A stretch of 64,000 bases of DNA from Branchiostoma belcheri (lineage: Eukaryota > Chordata > Leptocardii > Amphioxiformes > Branchiostomatidae), in NCBI RefSeq assembly GCF_001625305.1, contig NW_017804254.1, positions 806,923 to 870,922 on the forward strand. Direction: 5' to 3'. Shown one piece after another: positions 36,120-45,400 of the stretch. Both the position numbers and the translations under genes were made by a program. The notes beneath the pieces were generated by a model, which saw nothing but the letters and a program-made list of their open reading frames with translations, ran no database searches and had not been told where the DNA came from. The stretch's first letter is position 1. Every line of letters begins with the position of its first letter.

Positions 36120-36960
36120 GGCCATAAAATATGTGTTTGTGTAGTATTTAGCATTGCAGAATTTAATTCTAAGCCTATTAGATTTTAGAGCCAAGTTTCA
36201 CGAATAGCATTGGGGGTGAACAATAAGGTATAAAATGCTAACAGCTATATAAACAATATGTCGAGAAAAAACGTCCGATGAGCCTAGCTCACAATGACGT
36301 GTGCAACAAAATGCAACGTTATTTTCATAAACAAAATTTCCTCAAATTCTTATTCTTTATGAATAAATATTTTTCTGAGAACTCGTGGAAACTAGTTCGT
36401 TTCCGTTAGTAATTCACATGCTGTCGCATGTGTGGCCTTGCCCTTTCTGCAAGACTGTTTCCAATAGGTAAGACCGAGTGGCCTTGGGGAGCCTATATTG
36501 GATACTAAGTCGTACGAACTCCAGACAATCATTTTTAACTGAGACAACCTCTCGTGCCCGAACACGCGCACGCAGACTTGATTTTTTTTCGGAGAATGGG
36601 CGCAAGTATTATTTCATCTGGCCATTATAAACAGCTGCTTTTTATTGAAAAAAAAACACTAACTTTGTCGCACAAGTCAACATCTGTAAATACGGTATTT
36701 TGATCTATCTAATTTGTGAGAGAGAAAACTATATAACGTTATTTTAACAGCGAAAATAATGTATGTATCAACGCTAAGTTGGTTATTGTAAAAGTGGATG
36801 TTGTATATGGTATAAACTATCTAAACTAAACTATGGTGGATTTATGGTGCAAGGTTATTTTACAGTAAGTACATATACAATTAACTAATTTGGTTTAGAA
36901 ATGTGTAAGAGTGTTGATTTTGAAAAAAAGAAGTCAATAAAGATTTAAAGTCATTCATCC
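36120..36960 (+). other. 3'UTR of LRR-Ig receptor 1
   Basis: AT-rich sequence from the stop codon to an AATAAA polyadenylation signal at 36936-36941. The duplicate is at 40437-41290. Confidence 0.6.
36936..36941 (+). terminator. Poly(A) signal AATAAA, receptor 1
   Basis: AATAAA in the context GTCAATAAAGATTT, about 0.8 kb beyond the stop. It is conserved in the second unit at 41266-41271. Confidence 0.55.
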
Positions 36961-36964
36961 AAAA

Positions 36965-37966
36965 TTTCTTCTTCAACTGTTGTTTTCAGGTTTTGTTCAT
37001 TATACTTATTCATATATTCTATCATTAAGATATTCATATCTTTATCTACCATGCACAGATAGTGCAGATATCAAGCATGGTACAAATATCAAAACATTAA
37101 TGAAAAGGCAGACAAGAAATCAAACATTGAATATTCTTTTATTCCACTCCCAATGTACATAGCTGTGTGACCTCACCTTTGCTCTTTTACCTCTCACCTT
37201 TTACCTCTGACCTTATATTCTCTCAACCATTTCTAAGAATTAACATAATAACCTGATAAAACCCCACATGAATAAGAAAATACAGTTACTGTATGAATTA
37301 TCGTCACACTTTTTGGAGTCTTTGTAACACACTGAGGTTTGCCCTTGTGTGGATAACACATATAATGTAGATGCACCAAATTCTTACTGCGAAATCTATA
37401 TATTAAAAAAATCAGTTAGTATCCCTTGAATTTTTTTACAAAAATGAAATCTAACACTTCACAGAGGCATTTGCTTGCTCCTGAGAAGCTACTAGACTGA
37501 CCATATTCTGTGGTAGTTTCCTGAAAGAGTAAGACAGAACCTTTTGTCCATTACTCAATGTGATTGGTCAGCTAGATGAAGACATTACTGTGATTGACAG
37601 AGTGTTCAACGCCTTGCTGTGCTGATTGGATATTGTGTACTTGATTGACAGCTGAAGAACAGAAGATTAGCTTGTTACTGTAAGTTTGTACGTCAGCATG
37701 CAACATAGTCTTGCCAAGGCAAGAAAATTTCGCCTGTGTATCAAAATATACTGTAGGTTTTTATAAGGCTAGATGAACAAAATACTGGCCTTTGAAAAAA
37801 GCTGAAAGTTTTTTTCATGTTCATGTATGTTTCTGCATGATTTTCAATTGTATGGCAGGTGGCTTTTCAGCATATAGGAAACTGCTCCATAGTATCTTCA
37901 TGGATGATCTAAACTTAAAACAAAGACTTGATTTCGGTCAATGATATCTCCATGATGCTTTAATCA
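36965..37966 (-). other. Orphan copy of TTC17 3'-flanking sequence
   Basis: About 1 kb nearly identical to 41290-42305, which lies immediately 3' of the TTC17 stop codon. It includes the minus-strand AATAAA (plus TTTATT at 37138-37143) seen at 41468-41473. No TTC17 coding sequence was copied. That this is TTC17 3'UTR is an inference from position. Confidence 0.5.
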
Positions 37967-38639
37967 TAATTATAAAAACAAAGATAAAAAGTGACCAGCT
38001 TCTCTAACCCCGTCTAGATACACGTCTATCTGGGGTTCGCACTACGCATGCCTCTTGCATCCGAAATAGAGTTCATTTCATGACATTTATTTACATGAAT
38101 ATTCCTTTTTATTCAATTGCAGTACTATGTAGGTCTCCAGACTAATGTACACGTGTGTGCTATGCGTTTGTTGCGTGACGGATGACGACAAGCAGGAAAT
38201 TATTAGTCCTTTCCAGAACCAGTTTGCCATTGCCAGTCGCCTGCGTTTGTGTTTTAGATCGATCCTTTGGCAGTTACGATTCCTGGGTGAGTGTTGTCAC
38301 TGGTATTCTCCTACATCCAGTCGGCACTACATGTCTCAGGCGCTTATTAGTCTTATTAGTGTGACACAAACATCACTGTCTGTGGCTCAGCCTGGGTAGT
38401 CAGACCATCGTGGACTCGCTGGTATCTCTACGGTGCCCGGAGTACTGCCCGGAGTACTGAGCCTTACCCTGTGTAAAAACGCTTCCATTGCGTATAAGCG
38501 CTCCTCGCAAGAGATAAACTCCACAGCTCCAAGACGCCTGCGAAGAGGAAAACATAAAGTACGTATCAACGAGTCTCTTCTCTGCTTTTATAGAATCACT
38601 TCTACCAGCTGCAGTCCACTTGCGTGTGATTGAATCAAC

Positions 38640-40436
38640 ATGAAAATATTTATAGGCCTTCTACTTCTCTGTATGGTGCCTTTCACTGTTTTCGGCGACA
38701 CCTGCGTCGACTTAAACCATTGTGTCTGTGTAAGAGTACGCATGTTACTTCACGTTAGGTGTGGTGAAACAGCAACACATATCTATACAACTATCCCGTA
38801 CTCATTGCCATCGAACACAGGTAGGCTTTTCCTATTCTTACAAAACATCGAGTCAATAAAGAAAGAGGATTTTCCCTCGCTACTTCATCTAGAAGAAATC
38901 ACGATACAACGATGCCGAGTCAAAGAACTTATTCCGATGTGCTTTCAACATGTCAACAGTATCTCTACCCTAGTACTTCAACACAACAGCCTTCAGCGCC
39001 TCCAAGAAAAGACTTTCTGGGGTCTAAGAAAGCTGAAATATTTGAACCTGCAGAACAACGTCATTGACTACATCCATGTGTATGCCTTCGTTGGGCTTCA
39101 AGATCTGTTTTCTCTGAGATTGGACAGAAATCGTCTTAAACGCCTACCTTTAGCACTGGGTTTGCTTTCAACTTTAAAATTTGTTTCATTAGACACAAAT
39201 GCTATACAACTTTTTCCTGTCGATCTGTGGCAAATCAGGCACATTTTCTCCGTTTCAATTCGGAATCAGCAAAATCCTGTCATCTGTGACTGTAAGATGT
39301 GGGGGTTCCGAGGATGGATTGCAGAGGGATCCACGTCGAAAGCCTGGGATATCAACTGTGATAAAACGAGCAGTTGGCTTGATGAGATCGCCACTGTCGA
39401 AGATTTCCGATGTCAGGAACCGGCAGTAGTGAAAGTAGTCCCCGGGAACCAGACCGTGAGAGCCGGCGATGGTGTATCCTTCACCTGCCAGACGGACTGC
39501 ATGGCGGGACTCAACTTTACCTGGGTTCAGCCAAACAGTACCACTTCGTCGGTTGAAACCTGGACACTAGAAGACTTGTTCCGCGAAGACAGGCGGGAAT
39601 TCCTCTCAAACTACAACAGAAGCTGCGTTTCGGTTTTGCGGCTCACGCGAGTTTCAGTGCTGGATTCAGGCAGCTATACTTGCGAAGTCACAGCACCACA
39701 CATGCCCAGTGGAACAGACACCGCCTTTTTGACCGTGACTTCTAACGCAGGGCAAAAAGACAACATAATAACAACCTCGGCTCGCCCAAGTAGCGACGGT
39801 TTGAAGGAAGTTGACTACGTTTACCTGTTGTCATCTCATGACAAAAATGACCTCGTCATCCAACCAGTTACTTTGCACATCAATGTCACAATCGTCTGCA
39901 GCCATGTCGTGACAGTCGTCGCTATTGCCTTTGTGCTGTATCTTTGCTTGCGAAGTGAGCGCAACAAGTGGCTGAAAAACTTTGTTCAAGTGTCTGACGT
40001 TAGCGGCGTTCAAGCAGCCATCCTGCTATCCGGAATTCAGACATCGGCTCCAGTTTTAAACAAAGGCTGGAATTCTCTCCAGGTTTTCGAACGCAACGAG
40101 AGCAATCACTATGAGAATGACGACGAATTCAGTGATGTAAACGCTGCAAACGGCTACGAGACGATCCCAGACTATTACAATGCACAAGCAGAGGTGGATT
40201 TTGTTAGAAACCGTACTGGAAGCGGATCTAGAGCAACGGAAGACGACATTGAAAACCACCAGTATGAAACCATTCCGGACTACGTCAATGCCCAGGTTGT
40301 AGGGGATATCAGGGACGCACGCTACGAACCTGCGATAAATGTACACTGCACTGGACAAAACCAAAACGAATGTTACAATCTTCCAACTATTGTGACAGAA
40401 GAATCGGTGTCCTACATAGGCTCCCAGAAAAACTAA
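38640..40436 (+). CDS. LRR-Ig transmembrane receptor 2 (598 aa)
   Basis: Same architecture as receptor 1: signal peptide, LRRNT, LRRs, LRRCT, Ig domain, TM, and a tail with both YETIPDYxNAQ motifs. By eye I count about 36 substitutions and three insertions totalling 11 residues: VE in the LRRCT, one residue at the cytosolic border (RSERNK), and eight residues (FERNESNH) before YENDDEF in the tail. All structural cysteines and the tail tyrosines are kept and the frame is intact, so both copies look functional. The start is the ATG after TTGAATCAAC, identical in both copies. Confidence 0.92.
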   Translation: MKIFIGLLLLCMVPFTVFGDTCVDLNHCVCVRVRMLLHVRCGETATHIYTTIPYSLPSNTGRLFLFLQNIESIKKEDFPSLLHLEEITIQRCRVKELIPMCFQHVNSISTLVLQHNSLQRLQEKTFWGLRKLKYLNLQNNVIDYIHVYAFVGLQDLFSLRLDRNRLKRLPLALGLLSTLKFVSLDTNAIQLFPVDLWQIRHIFSVSIRNQQNPVICDCKMWGFRGWIAEGSTSKAWDINCDKTSSWLDEIATVEDFRCQEPAVVKVVPGNQTVRAGDGVSFTCQTDCMAGLNFTWVQPNSTTSSVETWTLEDLFREDRREFLSNYNRSCVSVLRLTRVSVLDSGSYTCEVTAPHMPSGTDTAFLTVTSNAGQKDNIITTSARPSSDGLKEVDYVYLLSSHDKNDLVIQPVTLHINVTIVCSHVVTVVAIAFVLYLCLRSERNKWLKNFVQVSDVSGVQAAILLSGIQTSAPVLNKGWNSLQVFERNESNHYENDDEFSDVNAANGYETIPDYYNAQAEVDFVRNRTGSGSRATEDDIENHQYETIPDYVNAQVVGDIRDARYEPAINVHCTGQNQNECYNLPTIVTEESVSYIGSQKN

Positions 40437-41265
40437 AGTCATAAAATATGTGTTTGTGTATTATTTTGCATTTCAGCATTTAATTCTAAGCCTATTGGAT
40501 TTTAGACCCAAGTTCCACGAATAGCATTGGAGGTGAACAATAAGGTATTAAATGCTAAAAGCTATATAAACAATATGTCGAGAAAAAACGTCCGATGAGC
40601 CTAGCTCACAATGGCGTGTGCAACAAAATGCAACGTTATTTTCATAAACAAACTTTCCTCAAATTCTTATTCTTTATGAATAAATATTTTTCTGAGAACT
40701 CGTGGAAACTAGTTCGTTTCCGTTAGCTTCACATGCTGTCGCATGTGTGGCCTTGGTATAAAATGTAGACCTTTTCTGCAAGACTGTTTCCAATAGGTAA
40801 GACCGAGTGGCCTTGGGAAGCCTATATTGGATACTAAGTGGTACAAACTCCAGACAATCATTTTTAACTGAGACAACCTCTCGTGCCCGAACACGCGTAC
40901 GCAGACTTGATTTTTTTTCGGAGAATGGGCTCAAGTATTATTTACTTCTGGCCATTATAAACAGCTGCTTTTTGTTAAAAAAAACACTAACTTTGTCGCA
41001 CAAGTCAACATCTGTAAATACGGTATTTTGATCTATCTAATTTGTGAGAGAGAAAATTATATAATGTTATTTTAACAGCGAAAATAATGTATGTATCAAT
41101 CAAGTTGGTTATTGTAAAAGTGGATGTTGTATATGGTATAAACTATCTAAACTAAACTATGGTGGCTTTATGGTGCAAGGTTATTTTACAGTAAGTACAA
41201 TTGTTAACTAATTGCATATGGTTTAGAAATGTGTTAGAGTGTTGATTTTGAAAAAAAAAGAAGTC

Positions 41266-41271
41266 AATAAA
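41266..41271 (+). terminator. Poly(A) signal AATAAA, receptor 2
   Basis: The same GTCAATAAAGATTT context as in unit 1, about 0.83 kb after the stop. Confidence 0.55.
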
Positions 41272-41467
41272 GATTTAAATAGATTCATCCAAAACTTCTT
41301 CTTCAACTGTTGTTTTCAGGTTTTGTTCATTATACTTATTCATATATTCTATCATTAAGATATTCATATCTTTATCTACCATGCACAGATAGTGCAGATA
41401 TCAAGCATGGTACAAATATCAAAACATTAATGAAAAGGCAGACAAGAAATCAAACATTGAATATTCT

Positions 41468-41473
41468 TTTATT
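41468..41473 (-). terminator. Candidate TTC17 poly(A) signal (distal)
   Basis: AATAAA on the minus strand, 0.87 kb beyond the TTC17 stop. A closer ATTAAA lies at 42301-42306, only 35 bp after the stop and right on the duplication edge. Which one is used cannot be told. If the distal one is used, TTC17 and receptor 2 transcripts nearly meet tail to tail. Confidence 0.4.
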
Positions 41474-42340
41474 GCACTCCCAATGTACATAGCTGTGTGA
41501 CCTCACCTTTGCTCTTTTACCTCTCACCTTTTACCTCTGACCTTATATTCTCTCAACCATTTCTAAGAATTAACATAATAACCTGATAAAACCCCACATG
41601 AATAAGAAAATACAGTTACTGTATGAATTATCGTCACACTTTTTGGAGTCTTTGTAACACACTGAGGTTTGCCCTTGTGTGGATAACACATATAATGTAG
41701 ATGCACCAAATTCTTACTGCAAAATCTATATATTAAAAAAATCATCAGTTAGTATCCCTTGAATTTTTTTACAAAAATGAAATCCAACACTTCACAGAGG
41801 CATTTGCTTGCTCCTGAGAAGCTACTAGACTGACCATATTCTGTGGTAGTTTCCTGAAAGAGTATGACAGAACCTTTTGTCCCTTACTCAATGTGATTGG
41901 TCAACTAGATGAAGACATTACTGTGATTGACAGAGTGTTCAACGCCTTGCTGTGCTGATTGGATATTGTGTACTTGCTTGACAGCTGAAGAACAGAAGAT
42001 AAGCTTGTTACTGTGAGTTTGGATGTCATGATGCAACATAGTCTCGCCAAGGCAAGAAAATTTCGCCTGTGTATCAAAATATACTGTTACAGTAGATTTT
42101 TATAAGACTAGATGAAAAAAATACTGGCCTTGGAAAAAAGCTAAAAAGTTGTTTTTTTCATGTTCATGTTTGTTTCTGCATGATTTACAATTGTATGGCA
42201 GGCGACTGTTCAACATGCAGGAAACTGCTCCATAGTATCTGCTTGGATGATCTAAACTTAAAACAAAGACTTGATTTCGGTCAATGCTATCTCATGATGC
42301 TTTAATAAGGAAGATGTGAAGATTGAGAATGTTGTGTGGA

Positions 42341-42499
42341 CTATCCTCTGGCATCTTTCTGTTTGTCCTTCTCTGCTTCTCTCTGTCTCTTCATGAGGAT
42401 GTTACACTGCAGGGTCCGGAGACGCTCCATGGCGGGGGCAAACTCTCCCTGGAGGATAACCGTCAGCTCATAGTACTTCAGCGCTCGGTCAATGTCGCC
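42341..42499 (-). CDS. TTC17: TTC17 exon 22 of those visible (last TPR, stop)
   Basis: 52 codons plus TAG. GDIDRALKYYELTVILQGEF is the final TPR helix pair, followed by a highly charged lysine and glutamate tail ending DARG. Acceptor TTTCCCAG. The stop is at 42341-42343. Confidence 0.95.
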   Translation of the reverse strand, partial: GDIDRALKYYELTVILQGEFAPAMERLRTLQCNILMKRQREAEKDKQKDARG

Positions 42500-45400
42500 C
42501 TGGGAAACACAGGCAAGGGGACAATGAGCAGCGATACATACTGTAGAAATGTAACAGACCCATTCGACTTTCACAGATCGCATAAACTGCTTACGTCACA
42601 GGGGGGACATTTCGAAAGAACATCATTGTAGAACGCTGAAGTCGAATGTGGCTTGCGCTTTCGGTGTCCCCCCTGGCAGATCATTTTTTTACTAAATGGT
42701 AGGTAAGTGTCTATTTTCTCGGTAATATATGCGGAAATGACAGGAGAACAGGCACCAACTTTGTATGGTGGCATTCCGTACAATAATTTAAGGTTATTTT
42801 GTTTTGTGACGTATGTAGTTTATGCGAAAGGAACTTTCGAAATGTCCCCCCTGTGACGTAGTTTCTATTCGAAGTGTCCCCCCTGTGACGTAAGCAGTTT
42901 ATGCGATCCGTGAAAGTCAAATGGGTCTATTCACGATTTTTTTCACGGTGCTTTTATGTTCTACTTGGTCACTTCTGTAATGCGAACTTATCATTAAATT
43001 GTACGACGCCAAATGTGGCATACTATTTAGAACAATAGACACACTGTATAAAGGTAGAGCAAAGAAAGAGGTATTCTGTCATCTCATGTCCACCAGTAAT
43101 GACCACACAATAAAAAAACTATGTGAATTTATCTCCAGTTGCTTTAAAAAAAGAGAAGAAATCTTCTAGACCTACCTGTAGATTAGTTAGAATATATTCT
43201 CTAGTAATCCCTAGTGAGACTTTTATCATAATGTTGTTCTTTTATCTTCCTATCCTTTGTATTATGTTACTCAGTATGATACACATGCAACATCACACTC
43301 TAATGTATGCATTTACAAAACATAATGTAGCCCCATGGGCATGAACATGCAAGTAAAGATTCTATTATTATCGTGAACAAATGATTTTCCGACTTTCTTT
43401 TTTCTGCACCTGCCACCACCACATACAAACATATAGTTTTGCGAACATGTCCATTTTTCTCAGACTGCAAACTTTTGCTACCGTGAACATATAATTAAGT
43501 GCATTACAGTAAAACAGAGGGCAAAATCACACCAGCTAAGAAATCAGCCAGGAAATGAGTTGGAGAGTAAGGGAGTATGTAGTTGAAAATGTATGGATAC
43601 CAATGTCTGAAGTGGAAAACTGTCAGATATCGAGATTGGAAAAAAATGATATAAGACAAATCATAATGCTTTAGGATCTACTTACTTGTGAATTCATCAT
43701 GTCTGAGGGCTAATCGCAAGGACATAGATAACAAAACATGATAAAATAATAATAAACAGTAAAATGACTACTACTGCTACTTTTAGTATTGTTATTGTTG
43801 GGTCTGATTTCTTTTCTGTGTGAAGTGGAGTATGAATGAATTGGGAGGTGTTGAAATGCAGTTTTTTTGTAGGCTGGGGACGTGAATAAAGCTAGGAAAT
43901 ATTTTGGTGACCATTTCAAGTAACTTATCTATACTACTAGTTTGTTTGTTTGTTTGTTTGTTTGTTTAGGATCTCCATTAGTGTGAATTTCACACTACTC
44001 TTCCTGGAGTCCGTAGTGAATAATCAGATGAGTATTTGGACCATCGCACACCAGGGTATGCCACTACTCTTTTTCCAGAGATCTTTAACATGCGTGGGGT
44101 GTGGCTCTCCCCAAACATGGGACCTCCACTTAACATCCTATCCGAGGGACGTCCCTAATCAAAGTTAGGTACTCATTTACACCTGAGTGAAGTGAGAAAA
44201 GTCGTGTATAGTGCCTTTCTCAAGGGCACAAGATCGGTGACAAGGTGGGGTTCAAACCCGGTACCTCTTGGTTTCGAGCTGAAGACACTACCGCTATGCC
44301 ACACAACACCACGATCTAGTACCAATGACATTTCCCTAAGTTCTCCTAGAATCCAACACATGGAGACAGACAGACTCACCATAGCAGCATAAATGTTGGC
44401 AAGTGTGAAGTGGTTGACGACGAGATGTGGGGCGATCTCGACCGCCATCTGGGCCACCACGCGTGCGTCGTGCCACAGGCCCGTCCGGTGGAAAATGTTC
44501 GCCATTCCGATCAGCGCAACATCCTGGGGTACAACACATTACATGCTCTATATTACTGTAGGGTACCCTGTGTTCCTGTGCAGCACAATATATTATTTAT
44601 CTTTGCCTAGAAGGTTATGTTTTTGGTAGCATTAAGACTTGGTTTACCACCATATCTCAAGAGGCTTTGGATAGATCGTCATAACATTTGGTAAGTGGTT
44701 AGACCTTGACCTATCAAAGAAAATGATTAGATTTTGGACCCCCTAGCGACTTTCCTTGGTACAGCAATAGATACTACTCAGGGCCATGTGAAGAAGGGGT
44801 GTATGTTTGTAACCTTGCTTCGTCATAACTAACACTAGAGCTAATATCATGATCATAATAGTGTACTGTAAATCACTTTATATTTGCGGTACTTTTATAG
44901 TCTCGGTTTTCGTGGTCACTTCTGTACAAATAATTTGCTGACTTTCTTTCCTCTGCACCTGCTGCCACCGCAAACATATACATGTACAATTGTAGTATGC
45001 AGTATATAGCAAACATGTCCATTTATATCAGACCCAAAAATTTTGCCGCTGCACATATAAAGTGATTTACAGTATTCAGCAATACAAATACCAACTAACA
45101 CAAACTCATCAAGTCAAAGATTGTTTTCCTGTATAAATGTATCAGCACAGCTTACCTTCATTCTGTGCTGGGAGAAGTGCAGTGCCTGACGTAGGCAATC
45201 TATCGCCATTTCACCGTTCCCTTCCACCCGCCAGTACAGGGCCGCCATGCTCAGCAGGATCCAGGATGTTTGATTCTAAGAATAGAAAACATAACAGTAC
45301 ATTGTCATGTACAAGTAGTAAAGAAATCAAGCTACATGACATTTCAACTACGTTCCATAAAAACTTTTACAAAACTGAAGTACATGTATCATGGACATGC

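Larger units (their letters stand above)
33563..37966 (+). repeat. Tandem segmental duplication, unit 1 (4.4 kb)
   Basis: It aligns nearly base for base with 37963-42305, from GATAAAAAGTGACCAGCTTC at the left to CATGATGCTTTAAT at the right. It contains one LRR-Ig receptor gene with its upstream region and about 1 kb of sequence that in unit 2 directly adjoins the TTC17 stop codon. Confidence 0.93.
37963..42305 (+). repeat. Tandem segmental duplication, unit 2 (4.3 kb)
   Basis: The second unit. The internal junction TAATCATAATTATAAAAAC resembles AATCATAATAAAAAC at the start of unit 1, which follows the trinucleotide array. The main differences are a missing stretch of about 110 bp upstream of the gene, near 38455, and scattered point changes. 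Confidence 0.93.

Noticed and set aside
35733..36194. 153-codon antisense frame over the receptor 1 tail (and its equivalent at 40056-40442)
   Set aside because: It is the shadow of the strongly supported sense reading frame. It has no independent features.
44336..44539. Alternative frames over the TTC17 exon at 44.4 kb
   Set aside because: Frame shadows: only the frame giving DVALIGMANIFHR continues across both splice sites.
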